A stretch of 64,000 nt of DNA from Paulinella micropora (Eukaryota; Cercozoa; Imbricatea; Euglyphida; Paulinellidae): assembly GCA_019918135.1 (NCBI GenBank), contig WBZZ01000691.1:113821-177820 (forward strand). Direction: 5' to 3'. The notes beneath the pieces were generated by a model that made no database searches, had not been told where the DNA came from, and saw only the letters and a program-made list of their open reading frames with translations. The position numbers and the translations under genes were made by a program. Below, piece after piece: positions 40,765-51,150 of the stretch. Within the stretch, counting starts at the first letter, position 1. Every line of letters starts with the position of its first letter.

Positions 40765-43700
40765 CTATAATAAGCATGAGATTATTATTTGTTTTTCTAA
40801 ATTAATCACCTTTTCCGCCATGTGTTGAAAAGCACTGACTAATATTGGTATAAATTCCATATATGATACTCCTTCAAGGATGCTTTTTCCGTCGTCTGCC
40901 TTCATTCCACTTTCAGAAACAAATTCTGGAAATTTTTTTTAACCTCGTCGGCGATAAATCCGTGGCTCTTTTTTTCTTTTTTCTCGTCTGATTTCCAATA
41001 ATATGAGCAACAATTAATTTTCATTAATTTCTCACAACATCCCTCACAGTCTAGTGTTTTAATATCTGATTTTAATCTCCTGTCTGAACCAGAGGACCAT
41101 GTATTTGCTCCCGCATTCAAATAAACATAACCCGTATTGTTTTCACCATTTGATAATGAAGTCGACCAAGCATGTAATAATCCACCTGTATTCATTACCA
41201 CCGCATAACCTGATGCATCTCCTGCTTTCATAAATATTTGGGGGTTGGTCGTATTTGATGGTCTTTTTCTTAATGTTAAAAATCCGCTGGATGCTGTCGT
41301 CATGCTTGTATCACTCTGAGCATAGATTACTCCAGTCCCCCTCGCATAAAAATTTAAATCTTGATTGGTATTGCTTCCCGTAGCATATATTGAATTATAA
41401 CCGAAACCAACTCCCTGTGTCCCGTTGCTGTGTCTGAATTCAACGCCAGCAGAAGATGCTCCAAGATTGGCTGTGACATATAACCCGACTGGTGTAGCAT
41501 GAGACCCACTTCTTGCTTCCCCGCGTATGTCGACTGTGCTATTAACAACTGATATCCCAGCATTTGCAGTTATTAATCCGCTCGCGGTTGCCGTTGTTGT
41601 TGATATCCCCGCACTAGCCGTTATCAATCCTTTTGTCCATAAAGTCCCGTTCGCCCCATTCAATGACATTAACAATTGCTCATTAGAATTTTCCCACACA
41701 AAACCATCCGACGAAGCAAAACCAGACCTAAATCTCAGTACAGCAAAACCTGAAATATCGTTGCCAGCAACCGCAGAGCCCCCACATAGACTTTTACCAG
41801 CCCCTGGTTGAGCCATATAAATCCCCCATCCTGAGTTGTCTGTATCCCACAGAAATATACCCTGTCCATTTCCTCCATCTACTTTATTTTGAATGGATAA
41901 CTTACAACCGCTATCTGCCGTTATTAATCCACTCGCCGTTAGTGTCGTCGTTGATATACCCGCGGTTGAAGTAATTGTTGTTCCCGTTATTGATCCGCCA
42001 TTTGTTATATTGTTTGAGTTCATATCTAAGGCACCATAAAACCGCATACCGCCAGCATTGTTAAAACGGACGATGTCAGACGAAGCACTTTTATTATCCA
42101 AAAGTTTTGAAATATAAAGACCTGCTCCTTTCGCGTCAAATGCTACATTCGTAAATACATAACCTCGTTGGTTCGCGGTTCCACTTGTAGCAGTATTTAG
42201 AGTAAATAAGAAATACTGATAATCTCCCGATGTCTGTGAAAAGAATATATCTCCTCCATTTTGGTTTAATATCCTCGCCCCATTATATGTTATATTTCCG
42301 CCATTAGTGATAGTTTGATTATTAAAATCGGCATTGTTCGTTAAAGTTAGATATTTTATCGTAGTGCTCGCACCATTAAATGTTTTACTTCCTGTTATGG
42401 TTTGGTCTGTTGTTAGTTTCACATAATTATCATCCAGATATTGCCTATTTACTGCTTCATTCGCATTTTGTGGTGCTCCAATTAACATCCGACTACTATT
42501 ACAATCTAAGCCAGTAGCATTAAACCACGAAACAATTGTCCCGTCAATAATAAAACTTATTTTTTTCGCAGAAATTTCAAAGTTGTAATATGTTGCTGTG
42601 TTCATATCCAAACTAGCAATAGAACCGATATTACTGGTAGAATTGAAAACAATGAATGTTCCCTTTGTTGTTGAGTTTATTGAATTCCCTGTAATTTCAA
42701 CACCACTGCTATATGTCTTAATTCCTGCTATGGTTTGGTTTCCTGTTAGTTTCACATTTTGCCCGTCTAATGTATCCACATAACTTTTATTTGCTCCGTC
42801 CGTTGTTGCTGATGTGTGGCTAAATTTGTTATTTTGTTGTTATTCAAAGATAGTGTAGTGCCAGTTGCGGTTATAATTAAAGTATTACCTGAATATAACT
42901 CTACATACGAACCCGTTATTTGTATTGGATACCAAGTCGCTGTTGCCGTTTTTTGTGCTGCAATCATTCCTATTTTTGTATCAAAGGCTATGCCAATGCC
43001 GTCAAAAGTTGTAGGGTTGGACGAACCATTTACTTCTAAAACAGATGTAAATTTTTTATTCCCTGCTATGGTTTGGTCTCCTGTTAGTTTAACCACCGAA
43101 GTGTCAAGAGTAGAAACATCCACACCATCAACCAAATTCACATTTGTTATGCTTTGGCTTTTCATATCAATACCCGCACTAGCATTTATTATACTGCTAA
43201 ATGTTTTAATTCCTCCTATGGTTTGGTCTCCTGTTAGTTTGACCACCGAACCATCAACTGCGAGATTTGCGAGATTAATTCCATTATATGTAGAAGCCCC
43301 TGAAATAGCAAAACCATTCATATTTAGTGCCCCCGTCATACTAGCAGTGCCGTCTAATCTAAGAAAGGGTGGTGTGGTGTTTCTCCATTGTCCAGTGCTA
43401 TACATAATCAGTTGATTATCTGCTGGAAAGCCTGTTATTGTAACATCGCTATGTGAGTCTATACTTCCAGCTGCTGACACCTTATTATTATTATCATTAT
43501 GCTCAAATATCCATTCATCAACACCTTTGTCATTTAGTAAATTAACTCCTGTTATATTCTTCCTTCCCATACTAATATTTCCTGTTTCATCAACATTTAT
43601 CGGAAATGTTTTATTTACCCAGTTTATTGAATTATATGGTAGATAACTATTCATAGCTATTGGTGCGGTTATACCACATCTGAAAGTGTATCAATTGAAC

Positions 43701-44102
43701 CGAGGGCTGTATTCTTCCATTTGCCTTCTACATCGTTGTAAGTTAAGTATTGACCGCTCGCTTGTGCAAATATGTTTGTGTCAATCAAATTATATAAACT
43801 GGTTTGGTGCGGATTGGAAGTATTAGAGCGGTGTTGAGTTGAGGCTTTGACTTCGTCATTATCCCTTACTCGTTGCTCTGTATAGTATAAATTTTTTCCT
43901 TCTTTGATATCTGTAGTTGATTTGGTGGATAATCTCGTATCAAATCGGCCGTCAGTGTAATAAAGATTTATGGGATCTGCATCTTCTGGCACTCTGTCTG
44001 TATTCAGACCGACTATGTTTGTGTTGGTAAGGTCTAAGTTAGTATGTTTAGACTATCAACAGCCAACTCATTAAGGCCAAGTAAGGATTTATATTGCGAC
44101 AT
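40765..44102 (-). pseudogene. large fibre/tailspike protein with C-terminal S74 chaperone domain, frameshifted
   Basis: Starts MSQYKSLLGLNEL at 44102. An N-terminal segment carries INLYYTDGRFDTRL and NLYYTEQRV, the YYT-x-R repeats of tail fibres. The stalk has repeated VKLTGDQTIGGIKTF-type modules (about 43230, 43090, 42760, 42420) and Gly/Thr/Ser-rich beta repeats. The C-terminus has SDRRLKSDI and HGFIADEV, the catalytic style of peptidase S74 intramolecular chaperones, which trimerise a spike and then cleave themselves off. Frame changes occur near 44050, 43660, 42780 and in the T-run at 40935. The receptor-binding role is inferred from phage homologues. Confidence 0.78.
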
Positions 44103-44162
44103 TGTATATAATTATTTATTTATTTATTTAAAAAATACTAAAATATATTAATCTTAGTATAA
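44103..44162. promoter_or_regulatory. divergent AT-rich promoter region
   Basis: A 60-bp spacer between the divergent fibre and charged-protein genes with TTATTTATTTATTTATTTAA and AATATATTAATC. Probably bidirectional promoter sequence. Confidence 0.4.
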
Positions 44163-44681
44163 ATGCCGTCTCCCGAAGCAAGTCGTAAGAACTGGGGTAA
44201 GGCTGTGGAAAGTATCAAGAGCAAAAAGCAACAAAAGATTGAAATAGCGAAAGAGAAATTAGCAAAGTGTAGAAAGGCTTATGTAGGCGATGATGAAGAG
44301 ATGGAGGAAAAGATAAACCGCATGGCGGAAATGGGTGTTGCAAATGATATCATTAATGGAAAAGACCAAGATGATACACCAGAAGAAAGCAGTGATAGCG
44401 ATGAAGAATGTGATTTTACTGATATCATTGCTGAAAAGATGGCTAAGATGAAAATAAGAAGAAAGAAAGCGGAAGCAAAGAAGAAAGTAAATAAAAAGCC
44501 TGTGCCTGAGCCTGATGAGAGCGAAAGCGAAAGTGAAGAAAGTGAAGAAGAGCCGAAGCCTAAATCTAAGAAAGGAAATGGAAAGAAGTCAAACATATCA
44601 GTTAATGTTTATAATCAAGCAGAGAAGCCAAGCAAGAAAGAAAAAAATAATGAAATAGATAGAGTGTTTTTAAAATTCTAA
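44163..44681 (+). CDS. highly charged PLV protein, unknown function
   Basis: 172 intact codons. A basic helical N-terminus (NWGKAVESIKSKKQQKIEIA), an acidic middle (PEESSDSDEECDF), a Lys/Glu helix and an S/E-rich tract (ESESEESEEEPKPKSKK), ending NEIDRVFLKF. Such alternating charged proteins are common as nucleoprotein or scaffold components. It ends 9 bp before the integrase start and is likely co-transcribed. Confidence 0.6.
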   Translation: MPSPEASRKNWGKAVESIKSKKQQKIEIAKEKLAKCRKAYVGDDEEMEEKINRMAEMGVANDIINGKDQDDTPEESSDSDEECDFTDIIAEKMAKMKIRRKKAEAKKKVNKKPVPEPDESESESEESEEEPKPKSKKGNGKKSNISVNVYNQAEKPSKKEKNNEIDRVFLKF

Positions 44682-44690
44682 CAATATACA

Positions 44691-45647
44691 ATGGACTACA
44701 AACATAGTCAGCAACAAGAAACACCTGAGCAGACAGAGCGGAAAGAAAAACTTGAAGAAGTGGCCGAAATACATTTTCAATCAAAGCCCGCTAAGATATG
44801 GAACACGATAACCTCACCAGAAGCAAAACCACTAAGTCAAGTATTTATCGATTTAATGGATATGTCAAAGGTTGCAACAAAGAAAGGTAATGCTAACTAT
44901 AATTTTGGATTAGTTGCTATTGATGTATATAGCCGTCGTGGGTGGATTGAGCCTGTCAAAAATAAAACAACTGGCTATGTCTTAGAAGGGTTAAAAAAAA
45001 TATTTACAAAAAAAGTTCCTGAGAGAATTACTTCAGATAATGGTGGTCAATTCAAAGGACAAGTGGCTGAATATTTCAGACAAAATAATATCGAACATAG
45101 GACTGTTCAAGTAGGTGACCACAGAACAATGGGTATAATAGATAGGTTTATTAGAACAATACGAAATGAATTAAACTTAATATGGGAATTTAATGAAAAT
45201 TTTCAATGGGTTCCTATTATTCATGAGGTTGTCGATGCTTATAATAAAACATATCATACAACAATTAAAGCAGTTCCGATTAATGTGTTTGAAGGGACTG
45301 AAAAAAACACTCAAGAAATATACAGAAATCCTTTAATTAATGAATTCCCTAAGGGTACAAGAGTAAGAAAGGAATTAGAAAGAACTATTTTTTCTAAAGG
45401 TGATAAACAATTCAGTAAAACTATATTCAAGGTTAAGGGCCGTAAAGGTTATAAGATTGTGCTATCAGAGGAAGATTTAGTTAGTCCTGATAAATTATTA
45501 AAAACCAATATTAGAGAACAACATGAAGAAGAAGAACAGAAGGAGCAGTTATCGGACAAAGTTAAACAAATTACAAAAGAGAAAAAAACGAAAGAACAAC
45601 TAAAAAGAGAAAGTATTGACAGCGATAATATAAGAACTTCAACATGA
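44691..45647 (+). CDS. int: retroviral-type (rve) integrase of the PLV
   Basis: 318 intact codons. The catalytic core shows FIDLMDM (first Asp), ITSDNGGQFKG (second Asp) and MGIIDRFIRTIR, where the third acidic residue is Asp rather than Glu at the usual spacing. It would insert viral DNA into the host genome after end processing. The C-terminal part has the basic beta pattern of integrase C-terminal domains (FKVKGRKGYKIVL) and a Lys/Glu-rich tail. It sits near the end of segment E2, as expected for the Polinton integrase gene. Confidence 0.88.
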   Translation: MDYKHSQQQETPEQTERKEKLEEVAEIHFQSKPAKIWNTITSPEAKPLSQVFIDLMDMSKVATKKGNANYNFGLVAIDVYSRRGWIEPVKNKTTGYVLEGLKKIFTKKVPERITSDNGGQFKGQVAEYFRQNNIEHRTVQVGDHRTMGIIDRFIRTIRNELNLIWEFNENFQWVPIIHEVVDAYNKTYHTTIKAVPINVFEGTEKNTQEIYRNPLINEFPKGTRVRKELERTIFSKGDKQFSKTIFKVKGRKGYKIVLSEEDLVSPDKLLKTNIREQHEEEEQKEQLSDKVKQITKEKKTKEQLKRESIDSDNIRTST

Positions 45648-45684
45648 TCAAAAAAGAAAGTTGATAAATTAGACCTTTAATATT

Positions 45685-46185
45685 TTAATTATTTTTGGTT
45701 TGAATGTATTTCTTATGTTTCGCCGTTGTCTCGTGAATTTCTTTCCCATTTATCATTATAGTTGAACCACATTCACATTTTATTTTTTCTATACTTAAAT
45801 CATCATTTGAAAGATTAATTCCTTTCATTCTTAATTCGTGATTGCTTGATAAAAGATGTCTTGTTTTGTAAGCATTTGTTGTCTCTTCACCACATCCACA
45901 TATAAAATTTTTCTTCATCCATTCCTTATTCCATTTATTTTTGTATTGTTGTTTATTTTGCTTAACTCGTTCATCATTGTATTTTTTCCAAACTTCATAT
46001 TTAGGTTTTATGTTTTCTTCATAAAACTTGTTTGCTTCCTCTAGTGCTTGTTCTTTATTTCTTTTTCCATATTGTGAAAAACTAAACCTCTTCTTTTTTA
46101 CTTTACCTTCTTCACACCATTGACATATGTAGGTTCTCCCGTATAAAAGTGGTCGGTAGAATTCAAAAAAAAAATTAGAATGCAA
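45685..46185 (-). CDS. zinc-finger protein with AP2-like basic domain
   Basis: 166 open codons. The N-terminal region has KKKRFSFSQYGKRNKEQALEEA, in the style of AP2-type DNA-binding domains of homing enzymes, preceded by an ICQWC pair. Two fingers follow: ICGCGEETT with H...H, and KCECGSTI with HETTAKHKKYI. The second resembles the C-terminal finger of the GIY-YIG protein at 1916-2596. The first 20 codons overlap an inverted repeat at about 46122-46165, so the true start may be further in. Possibly a relic of a homing endonuclease that lost its catalytic domain. Confidence 0.55.
   Translation of the reverse strand: MHSNFFFEFYRPLLYGRTYICQWCEEGKVKKKRFSFSQYGKRNKEQALEEANKFYEENIKPKYEVWKKYNDERVKQNKQQYKNKWNKEWMKKNFICGCGEETTNAYKTRHLLSSNHELRMKGINLSNDDLSIEKIKCECGSTIMINGKEIHETTAKHKKYIQTKNN
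46122..46165 (+). repeat. inverted repeat arm, partner at 47725-47760
   Basis: Contains CATATGTAGGTTCT, ten extra bases, then AGTGGTCGGTAGAAT. The partner arm has the same two blocks directly joined, in inverse orientation. Confidence 0.65.
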
Positions 46186-46189
46186 TATG

Positions 46190-47724
46190 TAATTTTATTT
46201 AATAAAAATTATACATGTTCATAAAGAAAGTGATGGAATAACAAATTACGAAAACCTCATTGAAAAATAGTCAAAACTGACTTCAAACCAATCAAATTCC
46301 CGTCGCCCACCCTTTTTTCCCAACTAATTTGCACACCCCCCCACCGGGAAAAACTGGCCACCTTGCCACCTGAAAAAATGGTGCTTGTGATGACCAAAAA
46401 TCAGAGTCAGTTTTCATCTGTTCCCTGTATGCTCTTCAATAAATTTTTATATAATATCTTTCTATGTATGCTTATAATTAAATGTACAAAGTTTTTTTAC
46501 AAAAAGGTAACCTTAAGCCTGCAAACAAACCGGCCAAAGTCAGCAAAAGTAGAGCATAAGGCCCTCACTCAAATTTTTTTTAATTTAAATACAAGGCCGG
46601 CACTAGTACAGAAAGTGAAGGAAATCAAAGAGACTATTTAATGAAAACATTTTGTGCAGAAAGTGCAGAAAAAATTGAAAATCTGTAAAGATCTCACAAG
46701 CGATTTTTTCAGCCTGTCTGGAGCCCAGAACAGATCACCAACAGCAGGGTTACAAAGAAAGGAGCAGGAGTTCAACATATGCAAAACAAAGACCATGTGA
46801 TTGTGAATAGATTCAGCACATAACATTCGAAGAAAAGCACACACAACACATATATGAGCGATACAGGACAGATGCAAAAAAGTGCTTCAGGGAAGAAAGA
46901 ACAACACATGCTGCAGATAAGTTTACAACACACCATTTTGCAGACAGCATGGGCACAACGTTTGGAAAGACTGTACAAGACCACGGGACGTGAAAGTATG
47001 CATGAGAAATACACAGAAAAAAAACACAAAACCCTCTCTAGCCATGACTTTTACCAATCTCGACCCCGCAAAAACCGTCAAATAAAAAACAATTTAGTGC
47101 GGCCTTCACTTCAAAGGCTACGAATGTCGATAGGCCTGTTTGTTTCAAATATTTTTTGGGAATTTTTCTGGCTTCCTCTCCGGTAATTGGCATGATCTTG
47201 TCAAATATTGCCACAGAAATTCAACGGGCCCGCGGCGCCAGTTTCATCTACGAGGTCTATGTGTTGACAGCGAGTGTGTGTTCAAACCACGTTGAGCAAA
47301 AGCAAGCATGACACAAGTGTTTTCATCAGAAAACTTGAACTTTCCTGTATTTGAAATCCTTATTATCGACTTCAATTTTCACATTTCACGACATAGCAAA
47401 TATGGTGTTTTTAACTGAAAAATGCTGTTTGCATGATGCACTCTGCACTCATTTTTACGCACAAGTGCACAAATGAATTCAAATGTTATGTTGAGCAATT
47501 CTGCCAGAGGGTTTTTGCAGAGAAGTACGGTATAAAACAAAAACTAAGAAAACTGAGGTCAGAAATTAGTTTGTTCACATTCAGAAAATACCATAGATCT
47601 CATTAATACCTTATATAAACTGAAAACAAAATACAGGAAAGTCAATTCCCACTAAAAACATTGAATTCTGCGCAGACAGCACCTCAAAATCTTGAATATT
47701 GAATGAGATTACTCGCTGCGAAAT
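46190..47724. other. spacer enclosed by inverted repeats; no gene seen
   Basis: Mixed sequence with a C-run (ACCCCCCCACCGG near 46330) and no convincing coding frame. Being bracketed by AGTGGTCGGTAGAAT arms, it may be a non-autonomous DNA element of about 1.6 kb inserted at the PLV end, or host flank. Confidence 0.4.
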
Positions 47725-47760
47725 TTTTAATGATTCTACCGACCACTAGAACCTACATAT
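47725..47760 (-). repeat. inverted repeat arm, partner at 46122-46165
   Basis: ATTCTACCGACCACT followed by AGAACCTACATATG, the inverse of the 46 kb arm without its 10-bp insert. Confidence 0.65.
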
Positions 47761-48944
47761 GACTGCAACGAATTCACATGAACCAAAAATTAATTTTGGT
47801 CTTGTTTCCTTTATTATATATACTCCTCCCTTTGAAATGTTGATAGGTTGCTCTTTTGTGTCTGTCATTTTTGTATATAGGATATTATATTATGTCTTTA
47901 ATATGAATATATATGTGTCTTTATTTTATTTATTTAAATAATAATTATTTAAAGGTAGCCGTTTTTCTTTCTTTTGTCTGTCTGTATTTGTTATAAATAG
48001 GAAGACGAAATAACGAATAACGGCTCTTAGTGGAAAAACACTTCTCACACCTGAGACGGGAAAGGTGAGGTAAAATGGAACTGGGGAAAGTTCAGTCCTT
48101 GGACAACTTTTCGCTTTTTGTATAAAGTAGTCCAGAGAGAAATTCGTAATAAGAGAGATTTTAATGAAATTGATGTTTTGAACTTAGAGAGAATAGGTAG
48201 CCTCAAAACTAAATAACTGCTCTTAGTGTGGTTTCTGTGATGAAACTGCACTGAACATCTGTCCTGAAGTGGCACTCTATACTACTTACAACGCTGACAC
48301 AAGTTAATAGTTAATAACGATGAAAGCAATAAATCAACAATGAATAAATCAAAACTTTCAATCAATAAATCAATGAATCAATAAATCAATAAGTCCATGA
48401 ATGAATAAATCAATAAAGAATCTAATGAACCAGTAGAAGCTAATAAAAACAAAATAAAATAAACTAATAATTATGGCATGAATTTTAGGGGAGAAATAAA
48501 TTTCTTTATTTATCTCGTTGGTTATTTTGTTATTACTGGCGAGAAGAGAAACAATTTTAGTGGATTTGTTGAGGTTTTACCTGCTCTACAAAAAGACCAT
48601 CAGACGATACCAACCCAATTACCGGGTTCACGAGGTCCCGCCCCAAAAAATGGTTGGAAAAAATTTACAGTATTTTGCGGGTGTTGGCTGCACCGGGCTG
48701 CGTCAGTTATCCCATCCGGTACCCAAAAAAAGTGGGTTGTTAAAAAACTTCAAAGAAAACCAGGTCCCAGTGTAAAGAGCACGTAGACGCCAGCACCAAG
48801 AGGCAACAATCCTCTTATGATCACACAGCAGATTTTTGGCTATCACTACCTCACCTCATAACACACCCCACTGTCACCATGACAAGTACAGAAGTAGTGG
48901 CACACAGTGGCACACCCCTAATTCAGAACTTCACGATAGACCAT
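47761..48944. other. AT-rich spacer with a simple repeat; no gene seen
   Basis: Includes an imperfect (AATCAATA/AATGAATA) tract at 48325-48418. The rest, including 48560-48780 with TACCGGGTTCACGAGGTCCC, resembles decayed transposon sequence but nothing identifiable. It ends CACGATAGACCAT at the proposed inversion breakpoint. Confidence 0.5.
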
Positions 48945-50337
48945 AAAAAAAGCAAAAGCAGAAAGATATTGAAACACTGAAATTAGCAGGATATACAGAT
49001 AAGTTCATAAAAAAGATGAGTCGTAAAGACTTACAAAAAGCAAGTCAAGATATTCAGACGGCTATAGCCACAGCAACATCTTTAGAGGAACAGAAAAAGT
49101 TAGCAGAAGAATATAAAGAAAAACTTGAAAAGGAAGAAAAGAAAGCAGAAGAAAAGGGTAAGCATTTTGAAAATTTACAAATTAATCAATTTTTAATCTC
49201 TGCATTTTCAAAAACTTATCACCCAAACATTACTATAAAAGAGTTAGCACAGGCTTTAAAAAAGAGACTAGATAGTGATGAACATAAAAAATTAAATTAC
49301 AAAGACACTTCAAAGTGGATAATTGACATGATTAAAAGGTTTAATATTGATGTTGGAAATGAAAAGGAAAATGTAAAAAGAAAAGTAGCGGATTATGCAA
49401 GATATGAAGAGTATATGGGTATTAATGAGCAAAAAGGTAGTGGAGCGAAGACATTAGAAGAATTAATTGATAAGGTATTTTCAATAGCGAAAATAGAAAA
49501 ATACTTACCCCGCAAAGATTGGAAACACACAATGAACAAACATGATTTTGTAAATACTCTAACGAACAAAATGACTTCCGATCCCAATTCGGATAAACAA
49601 GTTTCAAAGGATTTAAATATTGACGAGGGAATGCCACAGCCTACCATACCCCCTACGATTACCCCACCATTAGACCCCCAGCCAGAGCAAACAGAGCCAG
49701 AGGAGGGGATTTCACCCCCTACCATACCCCCGAGCGTCGCGGAGACGCCACAGCAACCAGAGACAGAGCCTCAGCCAGATCCGCAGCCCGACATACAGCA
49801 ACAAAGCCAGAGCAACCAGAGCAAGTCCCCTTACAAGGAGAGGGTCGCGGTTTAATGACTAATGAAATAGATGACATAATGAAAAAATATGGATGGTATC
49901 TCGGAGCAATAGCCAGTGATGAAATCTACAAGTTGAAGCCCGGAAGCAGAAAACGATATGGATTTATTATGAATTTGGACAACCACAATCAATCAGGGTC
50001 TCATTGGATCGCCGTATGGATAAGTCTAGATAAAGACAGGAGTGTTGAAGTCTATGACCCATTAGCACTTTACGAGCCGACAGAAGACTTTCAACAACAA
50101 ATGAAACAACTAATAGACAAAAGCCATCCCAATAGTTATTTGTTAATGAAGGTCAATCAAGTAAAGCAGCAATCAAACACCTCAGACACATGTGGTTGGC
50201 ATAGTATGAGATTTTTAATGGAGCGAGCGAAAGGCAACCGATTTAAGTTTGCTAGCGGTTATACAGACCTTAAAGAAGAAGAAGCGGAGAAATTAAAAGC
50301 ACAGAATGGGTATGGTAATTTTGATACATTCATTTGA
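48945..50337 (+). pseudogene. PLV coiled-coil/cysteine-protease gene, segment E3, 5'-truncated and frameshifted
   Basis: Homology to 496-1850 begins inside a run of seven A residues, so the N-terminal third is missing here and is found inverted at 37805-38521. The frame is open from 49016 to 49855 and then again from ATG 49855 to 50337, overlapping at TTTAATGAC. One base fewer around 49800 than in the 1300-1320 region explains the split; two overlapping genes is the alternative. The protease domain is complete: GSHWIAVW, VYDPLA, DTCGWHSMRFLMERA. It lacks both lesions of the E1 copy. Confidence 0.8.
49701..49746 (+). repeat. GC-rich palindromic cluster inside the protease linker (E3 position)
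   Basis: GAGGGGATTTCACCCCCTAC then CATACCCCCGAGCGTCGCGG. It is the same module as at 1188-1236 but inserted about 25 codons further downstream in the homologous linker, again in frame. Confidence 0.75.
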
Positions 50338-50411
50338 TATTTGTTTGGAGGGGTTCCACCCCTACCATACCCCGTGGGTTTGGAAAGGGGCACAGCCCCT
50401 TCCATAAACAT
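50335..50411 (+). terminator. 3'-end hairpin at the protease stop, with GC-cluster insert
   Basis: TGATATTTGTTT at the stop codon and ATAAACATC at 50403-50411 match the outer arms of the other gene-end hairpins. Between them lie GGAGGGGTTCCACCCCTACC followed by ATACCCC, and GGAAAGGGGCACAGCCCCTT followed by CC, two GC-rich stem-loops. It appears to be a hairpin into which the GC cluster has inserted. Confidence 0.5.
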
Positions 50412-50471
50412 CGGGGGCTACGCACTTTTAAGGATTACAATAAGCATTAATTTTTTTGAAAAAGAAAAAAC

Positions 50472-50525
50472 GATGGTTTAGAATAAGTGAGAGTGCGAAA
50501 GCACGAAGCGCAATTCTAAACTATC
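50472..50525. terminator. conserved PLV hairpin with GAAA loop
   Basis: GATGGTTTAGAAT (50472-50484) pairs with ATTCTAAACTATC (50513-50525), with an inner GTGC-GAAA-GCAC stem-loop. The arms differ from those at 7450-7498 but remain complementary. Its orientation matches a - strand transcript, although the neighbouring genes are on +. Confidence 0.55.
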
Positions 50526-50536
50526 TATAATATATC

Positions 50537-50619
50537 ATGGACTATAAGGGAGGATGGTAAATTAACATTCAGTGTTTCAAATAACGGAGGTATTCAACCG
50601 CGGTTTATATTTGATGCTG
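50537..50619 (+). pseudogene. penton-like gene fragment with internal deletion
   Basis: ATG GAC TAT AAG GGA matches the penton start at 2609, and then joins directly to sequence matching 2955-3027 (GAGGATGGTAAATTAACATT). About 310 bp are missing, with GGAGG-like microhomology at the join. The match stops abruptly at 50619, which marks the end of segment E3. Confidence 0.75.
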
Positions 50620-50637
50620 CACTCGTACGACATTGTC

Positions 50638-51150
50638 CTATTCCGTGGGAATGTACCTCGCGGACGGATTTGACGTCGGAATGCCCCGTTCATCGACCGC
50701 AGGTGGTGGAGATGGTGGTAGGTTAATGTTGCAAGGGTTTTCCTCGAACAAGTGCGGGTCTGGGACCCAATTAACCTGATTACCCACCAGCCGCATTCGA
50801 TACGGTTCCTGGGATGGCTTGAACGGGTTCGTTCTGAAGTTGGTTGTGTGCGCGAGCGCCGGGCATTGCAGCCTCAGTCTGTGCTCCGCGTCCGTGATAT
50901 CTGGATAAGGCGGGTAGATTCGGTGTACTCTACGCGACCCCGGGTCGTATGCGTATCGCACCGGTTCTTCGTATTCCTTCCTTTCCACGGGAGCTGTAGC
51001 AAGTGTGGCTCCATACCTCTCAACATCGTTTCCGTATCGATGCGGTAGGGCCTAAACAAGCCAAGCGCCACACATCTAAATGACCGCAGCGGTACCGGGC
51101 AATGGTCCGAGAAGGCATAGATCGGTCGGTCGATCGGCCCATACACCTCC
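50638..51150 (-). pseudogene. unidentified GC-rich coding-like sequence, frame-disrupted
   Basis: Two overlapping - strand frames (50874-51146 and 50638-50988) contain Pro/Arg/Tyr-rich sequence: YGPIDRPIYAFSDHCPVPLR in one, and RVHRIYPPYPDI and NPFKPSQEPYRMR in the other. The style suggests one protein broken by a frameshift near 51050. No family recognised. Composition is unlike the AT-rich PLV next to it. Confidence 0.35.

Noticed and set aside
41527-43415. Plus-strand frames opposite the fibre gene
   Set aside because: They are antisense shadows of the long fibre frame, whose S74 and stalk motifs are clear.
46363-47186. Small frames on both strands between 46.3 and 47.2 kb
   Set aside because: Short, mutually overlapping, without motifs or consistent codon pattern.
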